A DNA stretch of 64,000 bases from Ferruginibacter sp. (lineage in GTDB: Bacteria; Bacteroidota; Bacteroidia; Chitinophagales; Chitinophagaceae). Under the pieces are notes generated by a model that was not told the origin of the DNA, did no database searches, and was given only the letters and a program-made list of their open reading frames with translations. Location: positions 124,001 through 188,000 of the forward strand of contig NZ_JAQBNR010000015.1 in the NCBI RefSeq assembly GCF_028288465.1. Direction: 5' to 3'. A program made the translations under genes and the position numbers. Shown in pieces: positions 55,097 through 64,000 of the stretch (position 1 is the stretch's first letter; each line of letters starts with the position of its first letter).

Positions 55097-56560
55097 TTAT
55101 TTTTTGTACAATGGCAGTTCGTTAATGCTTGTAAAAATATTCTCATCTTCCATCAATATGCCTTTGCTTTCCGCTTCCTGTTTAATTTTTTTATGTTCAC
55201 TCTCCAGTTCAGCAATAGGGATTGATTTTACTCTTTTCTCCTGCGGCGGATTTAGCTTCTCCGCCTTTTCAAATTCAATTACACTGTCCAGTATATCTTT
55301 TGGTAAATCGGTTTCGCATTTGTAGGCCAGCTCTATAAATTGTTTTGCAAAAAAACTGTCCACCTGTATTCGTCTTTTCGAGAGATGGGCAAAACGACCC
55401 AGCACGCGGCAAATATTTTCCCTGTCTTCAGGACTTAATTGCTCTGCAAATTCGTATTCTTCAATCTTCTTTAATGCCAATACCACCGGCTCTAACGCAT
55501 CGACCGAAATAACGTATACATTATGATCTCCATGCCGGTAAACGAATGTATTTAGAAAGTCGAGCGTATTGGCGGGCACGACAAAAAAGATATCCGATTT
55601 TACGAATTCCTGTTTCGCATATTTCTTTGCTTTTTCTGCCTGGTCTTTTAAGTAATTGGGAAAGTTGGAAAGATCATCACTGCCCGGGCTTTTGGCATCA
55701 AACACAATGTATTCATCACATATCAGTAAGGTATTATCAGGCTCGCCTTTGAACGGCACTTTTTCTATGTACTGCACCGTATGTTTCTGGCAGATAGATT
55801 TGATGCTGTTCTTTGCACTATCCTGGTGCCGGTTCCAGGTTTCTTTTAATTGCCTGATGTGTTCAATTGCTTTACTATTTCTTTCTTCAATTTCCCTGCT
55901 GCGTTCTGTTTGTATCTGGTCCTGAATTTTTGTCAGCGATGCCAGTGAACTGGAATGGTGTTGTTGCCGGAAGGCTTCATCACTGCTGAGTTGTATGTTC
56001 TGTTTTTTTACTTCACTTAATTCAAGCTGTACATTTTGTATATCTTTTTTTATTTCAGCCAGTTCAATCTCTATCTCATTCTTTCGTTGGGCGAGGGCTG
56101 AAATTGTTTGTGTGTTGGTTCCCGCATTTTCGGTCAGCCTTTTATTTTCGGCATGTAACTGACTGTTCTTTTCTGTTAACAGTGCATTGTCTGTATACAG
56201 CTGATTGATCTGTGCTTCCTGGCCTTTTATATTTTCTTTGGCGGCAGAAAGGTCGGCGGTAAAACCGGATATGGTACTATTTAAAGTTTGGGCTGTTGAA
56301 TGCAGTCTTTCCACCTCTGCATTGTTTTTTATAAGCAACTCAATTTTAATTGCCAGGTCTTTGTTAAGCCCGTTGTTAACTGCTTCGAGGTTGTAAAGAC
56401 CGGCTTTTAAATTATCATTATTTGAAACCAGTTTTTGCAGGTCGGCAGCTGCATCCATCAATTGATTATTGATTTTTCTCCAGCCAAAAAGCCGGTCCCA
56501 AAAGCCAATTGTTTTAATGCTTTCGAGCAGTCGTTTAAGATTATCAAGATTACCGTCCAT
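55097..56560 (-). CDS. Coiled-coil protein with RmuC-like nuclease-fold domain
   Basis: This 488-residue protein starts at the ATG at 56560 (MDGNLDNLKRL); the longer frame to 56674 adds residues without coding character. Residues about 35-235 are an almost continuous coiled coil rich in Glu, Lys, Gln and Asn. The C-terminal half has the RmuC-type restriction-nuclease-like motifs: LLICDEYIVFDAKSPG with Asp288 and Lys290, and FFVVPANTLDFLNTFVYRHGDHNVYVIS. RmuC proteins limit recombination of inverted repeats in Escherichia coli. This one is divergent, and no membrane segment is seen at the N-terminus. It is probably cytoplasmic and DNA-associated. Confidence 0.65.
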   Translation of the reverse strand: MDGNLDNLKRLLESIKTIGFWDRLFGWRKINNQLMDAAADLQKLVSNNDNLKAGLYNLEAVNNGLNKDLAIKIELLIKNNAEVERLHSTAQTLNSTISGFTADLSAAKENIKGQEAQINQLYTDNALLTEKNSQLHAENKRLTENAGTNTQTISALAQRKNEIEIELAEIKKDIQNVQLELSEVKKQNIQLSSDEAFRQQHHSSSLASLTKIQDQIQTERSREIEERNSKAIEHIRQLKETWNRHQDSAKNSIKSICQKHTVQYIEKVPFKGEPDNTLLICDEYIVFDAKSPGSDDLSNFPNYLKDQAEKAKKYAKQEFVKSDIFFVVPANTLDFLNTFVYRHGDHNVYVISVDALEPVVLALKKIEEYEFAEQLSPEDRENICRVLGRFAHLSKRRIQVDSFFAKQFIELAYKCETDLPKDILDSVIEFEKAEKLNPPQEKRVKSIPIAELESEHKKIKQEAESKGILMEDENIFTSINELPLYKK

Positions 56561-56856
56561 CGTGCATATTTTTTTGCATTGCTGCGGATGTAAATGTAGG
56601 CTATCAACAGTTCCGAATTCAAAAATAGTACTGACAAATTCTGTAATTGTACCCGTGGGTGTAATGCTCCTCAATGAAATATCCGCAACTGATTATCCGG
56701 AGCCTCCGCGGAATAAATACTATCCGGCGGCAACGGGGAAATTGGATGTGGCGAGTAACATAGCGCAGCAGTAACACAAATACCTGCACGAAACTTAACA
56801 ATATCCGCTGCTATTTGGGGGGTATTACGGGCATGCGTTTATTTTTTATCTTCCAG

Positions 56857-58011
56857 TCAAAAACTCCATTTAAACCGTAAAAAGCACTGGTGATTTTCGG
56901 CTTCAAAATGTTGTGCTTGCTGCACAAAAAAAGATTGCCACACCAGGTTTACATCCAGGTTGGCAGCCAGGTTATATTGCACCGCCGGAAATAAAATGAG
57001 CAGGTTGGTGCCGGGCGCAAACAGCAAACTGATATCGGCAGAAAGCAACGGTGTAAATGTTTTGTTGGTGGTAGCCAGGACATTCCATTTGGTTGGCATC
57101 AGGTTTTCCGGGGATAGCTTAAGATTAATAATTTGCCAGTTGGAGACGGGCTGATACAAACCCTGGCTGTTGTAAAGCACACCAATATTTGCATACCAGC
57201 CTTTCTTAAACATGTAATCGGCCTCCAGCGAAATGTTGAAGTGACCGGCAGAATCCCCGCCGGCAAAAAAATATTGAGCCTCACCTTTAAAACCGGCATC
57301 TTTAACAGGGCCAGCCCAGCCTGCCCCAATAGTAGGATGATTTTTATACCAGCCGGTAATCAGCTGCATATCATAATTCCATTTATTAAGCGCATATTTT
57401 ATGGCGGCTACAGTGCCCTCTTTTTTACCGGTATCGGTGTATGCCAATGCTGTTTTAAGGCCGCTGCTGAAAGTATGTTCTATTGTTGCGCCATCAATGC
57501 CGGGGCGTTCTTCGTAATCAAAATCCAGGAAGTTATAAGTATTAAAAATATCATTCGGATTCCAGTTGGTGGTAATGCCCCAGTTAATCCGCTGCCGTCC
57601 TAACCGTATATTCCATTTTTCATTGCTCCAGTCTGCATACAGCCGTTCTACGTTTGTATGCAAAACCAGGGAAGGTTTTTCAATCCACAACTGCTGAAGA
57701 TTTAGTTTTTCATTGTCGTTCCGCAGTTGTGCTGCAAATCCCGGCGTAACCTTTACCTGTTCTCCCCAAAAAAGGCGGCTACGTATTTCTGTTACAGCCG
57801 TTAATTTGCCGGATGGTTTCCACTTTACATTCAGGCGGTTGTGCAGCAGGTTACCGGAAATAAGTTGATCGAAATTTTGGTCAAAACTAAGGGTTTGCAA
57901 ATTTTTGATATAACCATTGATGGTTAATTTTTTGGGCAGGGTAGCCGTGTCCTGGCCGGATGCCTGCAATACAGCAAAGCAGCAGAAAAATATGGTTAAG
58001 TGTTTGATCAT
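56857..58011 (-). CDS. Outer-membrane beta-barrel protein of the Lol-like cassette
   Basis: This 384-residue protein has a signal peptide (LQASGQ), repeated amphipathic strands, and a C-terminal RFKWSF ending in Phe. Features include WNIRLGRQRINWGITTNWNPNDIFNTYNF near residue 132, a motif shared with DUF1302-like and related porins. Its start overlaps the stop of the ATPase gene by four bases (ATGA), so it is translationally coupled to the transporter. It is likely the outer-membrane end of the same lipid or lipoprotein export route. Confidence 0.8.
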   Translation of the reverse strand: MIKHLTIFFCCFAVLQASGQDTATLPKKLTINGYIKNLQTLSFDQNFDQLISGNLLHNRLNVKWKPSGKLTAVTEIRSRLFWGEQVKVTPGFAAQLRNDNEKLNLQQLWIEKPSLVLHTNVERLYADWSNEKWNIRLGRQRINWGITTNWNPNDIFNTYNFLDFDYEERPGIDGATIEHTFSSGLKTALAYTDTGKKEGTVAAIKYALNKWNYDMQLITGWYKNHPTIGAGWAGPVKDAGFKGEAQYFFAGGDSAGHFNISLEADYMFKKGWYANIGVLYNSQGLYQPVSNWQIINLKLSPENLMPTKWNVLATTNKTFTPLLSADISLLFAPGTNLLILFPAVQYNLAANLDVNLVWQSFFVQQAQHFEAENHQCFLRFKWSF

Positions 58012-58733
58012 GTTTTTACAGCAGCTGCTTCTTCATGTTGGGTAGATACCTCGGCGGTGTCCTGTACGATCCTTCCATCAACCAGGGTAATCACCCGCCT
58101 GGCCCTGTCGATCACCCGCTGGTCATGCGTAGAAAAAAGAAAAGTAATATTTTCTTCCATGTTTAATTTGGCCATAATATCCAGCAGGTTAAAAGCAGAT
58201 TTTGTATCCAGGTTTGCGGTAGGTTCATCTGCTAAAACAAACTGCGGCCGGGAGGCCAGCGCCCTTGCCACAGCCACCCGCTGTTGCTGTCCGCCAGACA
58301 GCCTGGAAGGCCGTTCGTTGAGTTTATCCTGCAAACCTATCTGGGCAAACAATGTTTTTACTCTTTCTTCCCGCTGCTGTTTACTGGCTTTTTGCAATTG
58401 CATAATAAACTCCACATTCTCTTTTGCGGTTAATACCGGTATCAGGTTGAAAGACTGAAAGACGAAGCCTATATTTTGCAACCGGAAACTGATCAGCTCG
58501 TTTGCCGATAGTTTTGTAATATCAATACCATTGATGAAAATGTTTCCTTCATCAGGCCGGTCCAGCCCGCCAATCATATTCAACAGGGTTGTTTTACCTG
58601 AACCCGAAGGCCCTACAAGTGCGGTGAATTCTCCTTTTTGCAAATGCAGGTGAACGTTATTTACCGCGTACACCGGTATGGTGGTGGGATTATATACTTT
58701 ACTGATATTATGTGCATCTATTACCGTGTTCAT
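58008..58733 (-). CDS. LolD/MacB-type ABC transporter ATP-binding protein
   Basis: This 241-residue protein has Walker A GPSGSGKTTLL near residue 39, Q-loop FVFQSFNLIP, signature LSGGQQQRVAVARAL, Walker B FVLADEPTANLD, and switch His in FSTHDQRV. This is the branch that energises FtsX-type permeases, as LolD does in lipoprotein release. It lies 11 bases after the first permease gene and overlaps the barrel gene. Confidence 0.95.
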   Translation of the reverse strand: MNTVIDAHNISKVYNPTTIPVYAVNNVHLHLQKGEFTALVGPSGSGKTTLLNMIGGLDRPDEGNIFINGIDITKLSANELISFRLQNIGFVFQSFNLIPVLTAKENVEFIMQLQKASKQQREERVKTLFAQIGLQDKLNERPSRLSGGQQQRVAVARALASRPQFVLADEPTANLDTKSAFNLLDIMAKLNMEENITFLFSTHDQRVIDRARRVITLVDGRIVQDTAEVSTQHEEAAAVKT

Positions 58734-58744
58734 ATCGGTTGCTT

Positions 58745-59959
58745 TTAATTTCTTAATGCGTCAACAGGTTTTAATTGCAATGCCTTGATGGCCGGAAACA
58801 AACAGGACAGGATGGCGGTGCAGAAAACAATCAGCAGGATACCGGTTAATTTATCCCAGGGAAATTCAGGGTAAATCATGGTGTTAAAACCGAAGCTGCT
58901 CATCATGTCGCGGCCCATGCCCGACAGGTCGAGCCCATGTTTGGTGTAGTAACCCGTAAGCAGCCAGCCCACCAGCAACCCTGCAGGTGTGCCGGCGAGT
59001 GTTAAAAAGAAAGTCTCCAGCAATACAAGGTTGAATATTTTTATTTTGCTGGTGCCCAGCGCCATCATCATGCCGATTTCCCTTGTGCGTTCCAGTATGG
59101 CCATCAGCATGGTGTTGATGATGCCAAACGCCAGCGCAAACATGATAATGACCATGATGATGTAAGAATACTGATCGGTGGTCTTCACCAGCAGATCCGT
59201 TTCGGGAGAAATTTCCTGCCACGATTCTACCTGGCAAACAGGAAATTTATTTTGTAATTGTTGATACATGTTTTTTACTTCGTTGTCGTTGTTCAGCAGC
59301 ACCGCTATTTCATGAAAAGCATTGCCAATGGAGAGTAATGCATTCAGGTCGGTCATGGTGACGTATACATTTCTTTCATCCAGCGGGGCGTTATCGCTTT
59401 GATAAATTGCTGCAACTTTAAAAGCGGCGGATACAATATTGCCCGAAGTATCAGTAAAGGTCAGCACCAGTTTCGACCTGGTTTTGACTTTCATTTTGGT
59501 GGCCAGTTTTTTACCAATCATCACTTCATTTTGCTTCGCAGTATCAAATGGCTTGCCCTCAATTATTTTATTTTTCAGTTGCGAAGTGGCGTATTCAAGG
59601 TGTGGCACAATACCATTGATTTGTACGCCGGCGCTGCCGGTGGTGGTAGCGAGCATACCATTGGTAATGCTTCTTGGCGCAGCTGATTTAACGCCGGCCA
59701 TTGCCGTAATGGATTTTAAAACAGCAACACCACCGGTTATAACAAAAGCCGGCTCAAAGTCTTTTTTAAAATGCCTGTCATGCAATTGCAGGTGCCCCAC
59801 TTCCGCGTCAATCACCGCACGTACACGGCTTTTCATCATGCCTTTGTACAAGGCCAGCACTGCGATGCCTGCAAATAATCCGATGGCTATTGAAAGAATG
59901 ATTACAAGGCTCCGCATTTTATTGCGCCAGATATTGCGCCAGGCCATTATAAAAATCAT
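58745..59959 (-). CDS. FtsX-type ABC transporter permease (LolC/LolE-like), first
   Basis: This 404-residue protein starts at the ATG at 59959 (MIFIMAWRNIWRNKMRS, a typical opening); an ATG at 59989 adds ten Lys/Asn-rich residues. One N-terminal membrane span is followed by a periplasmic domain (residues about 40-260) and three C-terminal spans around IIMVIIMFALAFGIINTMLMAILERTREIGMM, the FtsX signature. It pairs with the permease at 60155 and the ATPase at 58008 to form an ABC complex that extracts a substrate from the inner membrane rather than pumping it through. Confidence 0.92.
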   Translation of the reverse strand: MIFIMAWRNIWRNKMRSLVIILSIAIGLFAGIAVLALYKGMMKSRVRAVIDAEVGHLQLHDRHFKKDFEPAFVITGGVAVLKSITAMAGVKSAAPRSITNGMLATTTGSAGVQINGIVPHLEYATSQLKNKIIEGKPFDTAKQNEVMIGKKLATKMKVKTRSKLVLTFTDTSGNIVSAAFKVAAIYQSDNAPLDERNVYVTMTDLNALLSIGNAFHEIAVLLNNDNEVKNMYQQLQNKFPVCQVESWQEISPETDLLVKTTDQYSYIIMVIIMFALAFGIINTMLMAILERTREIGMMMALGTSKIKIFNLVLLETFFLTLAGTPAGLLVGWLLTGYYTKHGLDLSGMGRDMMSSFGFNTMIYPEFPWDKLTGILLIVFCTAILSCLFPAIKALQLKPVDALRN

Positions 59960-59989
59960 GTTGTTATTTTTTATTTTTTTAACCTGCAT

Positions 59990-60154
59990 TTATAATGCTG
60001 ATGATCATCGTTGTGTCAAACGATAGCTATCGGCTCACTTGTACTTTTTGCGCTTTGTGCCCGCGGGGGGAAAAGCTCAATAAAAAACCTGCTGTACAAG
60101 AGTGCGACGCCACAAGTGTTTAATAGCAATACAACAGCCGGTTACATCATTTTT
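59990..60154. repeat. Repeat-bearing gap inside the transporter operon
   Basis: This 165-base interval separates the two permease genes of an otherwise tight operon. It contains the palindrome cgatagctatcg (60022-60033), the core of the palindrome in repeat copy B, and the 19-base sequence at 60094-60112 shared with 51465-51483. It appears to be inserted repeat material. Confidence 0.55.
60094..60112 (+). repeat. 19-base dispersed repeat, second copy
   Basis: This is identical to 51465-51483. It is inside the gap between two permease genes. Confidence 0.6.
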
Positions 60155-61372
60155 TTATTTTTTCATTGCAGCAACTGGGTTGAGCCGGATTACTTTATAC
60201 ACCGGGTAAAGCGAAATAAGCAATCCCATAGCAACCACCGCCAATCCCTGGTTGATGAAAATGGCGGCATCGGTTGAAGTGGGGAAAATGGCCTCAAACC
60301 CAAAGCGTTCATATGCTTTGGCCGTTTCGCCACCAATCCCGAACGGATGCCTGTTTAAATAGTATATAACCGGAATGCTGACCAGCAGGCCGATGATACA
60401 GCCGGCAAATACGGTTAGTATAGATTCAACAGTCAGCAGCACCATGAGTTTTATTTTCTTCATACCAATGGCTACCAGCATGCCCATTTCAAATTTTCTT
60501 TCTACCATCATCATCAGCAGCGTGCCGAAAATGCCAAAGCAAATAAGCATGTATAAAATGCCCTGTACATACTTCATGTTATTGCTGTCTGCAGTAATAT
60601 GCTGTTTAATATCCGGTATCATATCGCCCCAGCTCATCACTTCATAGCTGCTGTCCATCGATGATCGCATGGCTATTACTGAAGCCTCTGCCGCAGCTGT
60701 ATTGTTAAACGAAAGCACATAGGAGGTTACCATACCATAGGCACTGTAAAAGTCCTGTGCGGCAGCCAGCGGCATAAACAGCGCTTTATCATTCAGCTCC
60801 GGCGAACCAAATTTTACAATGCCCTTTACAACATATTTACCAGCGGCAGTGGCCCCGTGATACCCCTGGCCAATCAGTACGGCTGTATCTGCAACTTTTA
60901 ATTTCAGCCGTTCTGCAAGTCCCTGGGCCAGCAGTATAGCGGTATCAGTGCTTTTCAAATAAATACCTTGTACCAGCTTGTCTTTTAACCCGGTGATGGC
61001 ATTTTCCTTTTCAACATCAATGCCTGCTACAAGGCTTCCTTTGGTAACATCGCCGGACGAAACCAGTGCGAATGATTCCAGGCGGGGCGTGATGCCGGCA
61101 ACATTTTTCTGCTGCAAAATTTTTTGTTCTGCTGCAGGAGCAGTTTCAAAACTGTTGTCGAGTATTTGTTCGTTCCAATAGCCCCGTTTGTGTACCTGCG
61201 CATAGCCGGTATAAAAACTCACCACATTTTTTACCAGGTTATTAAAAATGCCTTCTTTTAAACTGCTGGCAATGACAGATAAAATAACAGCAAAAAAAAT
61301 AGCGGCCATCGTGATGAGGGTGCGGTAGCGGTTTCGCCACATGTTTTTCCAAGCCAATTGAAGCAGCCACAT
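60155..61372 (-). CDS. FtsX-type ABC transporter permease (LolC/LolE-like), second
   Basis: This 405-residue permease is built like the one at 58745: opening MWLLQLAWKNMWRNRYR, one N-terminal span, a periplasmic domain of about 220 residues, and three C-terminal spans around ICFGIFGTLLMMMVERKFEMGMLVAIGMKK. It starts 2 bases after the LolA-like gene stop (upstream on the minus strand). Two distinct permeases with one ATPase is the LolCDE arrangement. Confidence 0.92.
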   Translation of the reverse strand: MWLLQLAWKNMWRNRYRTLITMAAIFFAVILSVIASSLKEGIFNNLVKNVVSFYTGYAQVHKRGYWNEQILDNSFETAPAAEQKILQQKNVAGITPRLESFALVSSGDVTKGSLVAGIDVEKENAITGLKDKLVQGIYLKSTDTAILLAQGLAERLKLKVADTAVLIGQGYHGATAAGKYVVKGIVKFGSPELNDKALFMPLAAAQDFYSAYGMVTSYVLSFNNTAAAEASVIAMRSSMDSSYEVMSWGDMIPDIKQHITADSNNMKYVQGILYMLICFGIFGTLLMMMVERKFEMGMLVAIGMKKIKLMVLLTVESILTVFAGCIIGLLVSIPVIYYLNRHPFGIGGETAKAYERFGFEAIFPTSTDAAIFINQGLAVVAMGLLISLYPVYKVIRLNPVAAMKK

Positions 61373-61374
61373 AA

Positions 61375-62115
61375 TTAATTGATGGTTTTCATTTTATCTG
61401 TACTGAAAAAATTATCGTCAATGGGATTATTGTACTGAATATTTTTATAGATCATTTCTGTTTTTTGACCCTTCTTGTCAGCCGGTATCATTTCAAACCT
61501 GGTGGGGATCAGCCGGTCGTGCATCATTTTTATATCGTAGCTGTTCATGGTGTTAATCAGTTTTCCTTCGTCGTCGTAAAAGCGGCTGTGCAACTCCAGG
61601 AAATCTTTTTTATCAATGCAGATAATTACTTTACTCCACACAACTGCCGCCTGCGGTTTGGGTATCATCTGGATGATATAGCAGGAACGGTTGTCAATAC
61701 TGCTATCACCAATAACGGTATGTGTATAGTCTTCCACTACAGACGATTCCTTTACCAGGTCATCATTGGTAAAGTCAGTACCCATCCAGCTTTGGCTCAT
61801 CATTGAGGGTGGCAGCTTAATGGTTCTTTCCAGTGAGGGCATCCAGTTCCATACTTCTTTTTTTCTTTTTAAGAAGGCAATGCCTTTATCTTTTGCCGGT
61901 GATAGCAGCAAGATCATAGCCAGGTTATTTCCCTTCATCCAGGTTTTGCAGTGCATCTCCCGGCTCCAGGTGGGACGGATGGTTCTGATGATCATTTCGG
62001 CCTGCATGGTATTACCCCGCATTTTTTCATCTGCCTTTCTTACAATTTCTCTGGCATCCTGCGATAGTAACAACTGCGGAAATAAAAAGGCCATTGTGAT
62101 TAGTACAAATTTCAT
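61375..62115 (-). CDS. LolA-like outer-membrane lipoprotein-sorting protein
   Basis: This 246-residue periplasmic protein has a signal peptide (LLLSQ), followed by the LolA-like fold pattern: AREIVRKADEKMRGNTMQAEMII, NLAMILLLSPAKDKGIAFLKRKKEVWNWMPSLERTIKL, and a C-terminal QYNNPIDDNFFSTDKM. This subgroup (outer membrane lipoprotein-sorting protein) binds a lipid or acyl chain in a half-barrel. As first gene of the cassette it would accept the substrate released by the two permeases and pass it to the outer membrane. No -33/-7 promoter was identified in the 132 bases before it. Confidence 0.9.
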   Translation of the reverse strand: MKFVLITMAFLFPQLLLSQDAREIVRKADEKMRGNTMQAEMIIRTIRPTWSREMHCKTWMKGNNLAMILLLSPAKDKGIAFLKRKKEVWNWMPSLERTIKLPPSMMSQSWMGTDFTNDDLVKESSVVEDYTHTVIGDSSIDNRSCYIIQMIPKPQAAVVWSKVIICIDKKDFLELHSRFYDDEGKLINTMNSYDIKMMHDRLIPTRFEMIPADKKGQKTEMIYKNIQYNNPIDDNFFSTDKMKTIN

Positions 62116-62247
62116 TGCATGCTTTTATGGAGACTAATGTAAGGCATCATGCATACAGTTATGCTGACTGAAATCATCGGCGTCATTGACTTTAGTTATA
62201 AAAATCGGCTGATAAAAATGAAGTGATAAAAAATCAGGTCGCTGCAA

Positions 62248-63255
62248 TCATTGACTTGCGGTGTTCTTTAACTTGTTTTCTTTTTCCTGCTGTTTGGCTT
62301 TCTTTTTAAAAAAGCCGCGGAAAAGAAAATTGTGTTTCAGCGCTTCCATATTCTGGTTAAAACCATCCGTGCCTCTTTGTATATTGTCCAGGCTGGCATT
62401 TAATTTTATCACAATGCCGGAATCTTTAAAAAGTGCATGCAGTGTACCATTGCCATTGTCCTTATCCTCTTTTATTCCAGCTACCATGGTATTTATTTCG
62501 TACAGCAATGAGTCGGCCTGGCCGCCAACAGATTTTATTTTTAAGATCGCCTCGTTCAGGTTGGCGGCAAAAACGGTATCTTTTAAAAGCGTTCCTACCG
62601 ATCCTTTTCCTTGCTGTATATCCGATGCTACAGCTTGAAAGCTGGCGACTGTGTTGTTAGCTTTGTCGGTGGCCGAACGAATATTGGCAACAGCAAGCCT
62701 GATATTCTGCGGAATGGATTTATCATTGAGCAAACTCCATAAAGCATCGCTTTGGTTGATGCGTTGCACAGTTGTTTTTAATTCGGCAGCAATTACAGAA
62801 ATATCCGTGTTTGTTTTTGAAAGCAGCTGCAGCATATCATCGGTCGCGACTGATTTTTTAGATAATAGAATATCCCCTTCCTGCGCAATATCCGACCGTT
62901 GCCGGGCAGGGCTGATGTTGACAACTTTGTTGCCCACAAACCCATCCGTGCCGATGGATACTACCGCATTTTTCCGGATGATTTTCAGCATCCGCTTTTC
63001 AATGAGCATGACTATTTCTATGGTGGTATCATCAACAATATTGATAACTTTTACCGTGCCTGTTTGTATGCCCGCATAACGCACATTATTGCCGGCAACC
63101 AGTCCCTGGATATTTTCGAACCTGGCTTTTAAAACATAGGTAGACCCAAACAAATTCTGATTCTTGCCAATCATGTACAACAGCAGTACCAGGGCCAGCA
63201 AACCTGTCAGCACAAATGCGCCCAGTTTGATTGTATTTATTTTTTTTCGTGGCAT
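62248..63255 (-). CDS. mlaD: MlaD-family lipid transport protein
   Basis: This 335-residue protein starts at the ATG at 63255 (a TTG at 63267 overlaps the preceding gene). One N-terminal membrane span (KLGAFVLTGLLALVLLLYMIG) leads into an MCE domain (about 35-115, YVLKARFENIQGLVAGNNVRYAGIQTGTVKVI, FVGNKVVNISP). After this come about 200 residues of mostly helical coiled-coil. MlaD hexamers carry phospholipid between the inner and outer membranes. It is 4 bases from the MlaF-like ATPase gene, as in the Mla/Ttg2 operons. Confidence 0.88.
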   Translation of the reverse strand: MPRKKINTIKLGAFVLTGLLALVLLLYMIGKNQNLFGSTYVLKARFENIQGLVAGNNVRYAGIQTGTVKVINIVDDTTIEIVMLIEKRMLKIIRKNAVVSIGTDGFVGNKVVNISPARQRSDIAQEGDILLSKKSVATDDMLQLLSKTNTDISVIAAELKTTVQRINQSDALWSLLNDKSIPQNIRLAVANIRSATDKANNTVASFQAVASDIQQGKGSVGTLLKDTVFAANLNEAILKIKSVGGQADSLLYEINTMVAGIKEDKDNGNGTLHALFKDSGIVIKLNASLDNIQRGTDGFNQNMEALKHNFLFRGFFKKKAKQQEKENKLKNTASQ

Positions 63256-63259
63256 ATCG

Positions 63260-64000
63260 TTATTCAAAAAATTGTTTCACTTTAGGATCCTTGTTTTGTT
63301 GCAGCCGATCCCAGGTATCATTCGCATAACATTTACCTTCTACTAAAATTACCACCCGGTCACTGGTCATCCGAACACAATTCATATCGTGCGAAATGAT
63401 GAGGGAAGTAGTGTTGTATTTCTCCTGGATATCATTCATCAAATCAATAATTTCTTTGCCTGTTATCGGATCCAGGCCTGTGGTTGGTTCGTCGTACAAA
63501 ATAATTTCCGGCTTTAATATAAGGGTTCTTGCCAGTGCAATTCTTTTCCGCATACCGCCGGATAATTCAACCGGCATCATATCTACAGTATGTGCGAGAC
63601 CAACATCATCCAGTGCCTCCAAAACCATTTTATTTACTTCCACCTGCGATACCTTTATCCAGTGGCGGCGCAATGGAAATTCCAAATTTTCCCTCACAGT
63701 CATTGAATCGTAGAGGGCGTTGCTTTGAAAAAGAAAGCCAACTTTTGCACGTAGTTTGTCCAGTTCTTCTTCTTTTATTTCCGACACATTTTTTCCAAAT
63801 ACTGCAATGGTGCCTTTATCCGGCTTCAGCAGGCCGATGATACATTTTATCAGTACTGATTTGCCTGAACCGGATTTGCCCAGCACCACCACACTTTCGC
63901 CCTTTTTAATTGCCAGGTTAAAATCAATCAGCACATGGTTGTTGCCAAAAGATTTATACAGGTGCAGAATGCTTACAGCATTTGCAGTATCTGCTGAAAT
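63260..64000 (-). CDS. mlaF: MlaF-like ABC transporter ATP-binding protein, 5' end cut by window edge
   Basis: The reading frame is open to the window end (at least 246 residues). The GTG at 63934 is internal because the frame upstream encodes normal family sequence (ILHLYKSFGNNHVLID). Walker A is GKSGSGKSVLIKC, the signature is LSGGMRKRIALAR, and Walker B is ILYDEPTTGLDP; the sequence is closest in character to MlaF of the phospholipid transporter. The MlaE permease gene would be expected just beyond the window. Confidence 0.9.
   Translation of the reverse strand: MSADTANAVSILHLYKSFGNNHVLIDFNLAIKKGESVVVLGKSGSGKSVLIKCIIGLLKPDKGTIAVFGKNVSEIKEEELDKLRAKVGFLFQSNALYDSMTVRENLEFPLRRHWIKVSQVEVNKMVLEALDDVGLAHTVDMMPVELSGGMRKRIALARTLILKPEIILYDEPTTGLDPITGKEIIDLMNDIQEKYNTTSLIISHDMNCVRMTSDRVVILVEGKCYANDTWDRLQQNKDPKVKQFFE

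Noticed and set aside
59439-60026. Plus-strand frame of 195 codons
   Set aside because: It is opposite a permease gene with clear FtsX features; its translation is low-complexity Ile/Ala/Thr.

Overview
The window is Bacteroidota DNA, most likely from the Chitinophagaceae or a close relative. The evidence is two kinds of type IX secretion (T9SS) sorting domain (type A on the metalloprotease near 45.2 kb, gliding-motility type B on the protein ending at 28389), many secreted glycoside hydrolases, starts without Shine-Dalgarno motifs, TAnnTTTG-like promoter elements, and families typical of that group (DUF1501, DUF2264, DUF4265, LytS/LytTR pairs with a propeller sensor). No rRNA, tRNA, CRISPR array, transposase or phage gene was recognised. 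The genetic code looks standard: TGA is used as a normal stop.

Layout. (1) 1-4.6 kb: the 3' part of a DUF1501 protein, a beta-propeller protein with a twin-arginine-like leader, and a membrane-anchored DUF2231/c-type cytochrome fusion. (2) 5-25.5 kb: a glycan-degradation island centred on fucose. It holds four GH29 alpha-L-fucosidases (one split by an in-frame TGA), two SGNH esterases (one frameshifted), an AraC-type regulator, a zinc alcohol dehydrogenase, a GH95 fucosidase, a GH141-like beta-helix protein, a GH27 alpha-galactosidase, a GH43 enzyme and an SMP-30-like lactonase. (3) 25.6-32.3 kb: a T9SS-exported NHL/Ig protein, a GH92 mannosidase and a DUF2264 protein. (4) 32.5-41.4 kb: a repeat lipoprotein, a TPR protein, a metallophosphoesterase and a LytS/LytTR pair. 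(5) 42-50.7 kb: a T9SS metalloprotease, a BamA-like barrel, a GH9 enzyme and two small proteins. (6) 51.5-56.6 kb: a lipoprotein metalloprotease, a small barrel protein and a coiled-coil RmuC-like protein. (7) 56.8-64 kb, all minus strand: a Lol-like cassette (LolA-like protein, two FtsX-type permeases, ATPase, outer-membrane barrel) preceded by the start of an Mla-type lipid transporter (MlaF, MlaD) that runs off the window.

How it fits together. The carbohydrate island would let the cell strip fucose (three unrelated fucosidase families), galactose, mannose and pentose or acyl substituents from a complex glycan, with the dehydrogenase and lactonase perhaps acting on the released sugar. There is no SusC/SusD pair and no classical sulfatase in the window, so uptake must be encoded elsewhere.

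The gaps between genes are rich in non-coding repeats: a two-part heptamer array of 10 + 18 units at 7805-8027, a foldable element of about 150 bp present twice 46.5 kb apart (4675-4817 and 51180-51339), a MITE-like inverted repeat at 12357-12565, and several strong hairpins. These and the two broken enzyme genes are the main things worth a second look. All functional calls rest on reading motifs by eye; no database search was run.
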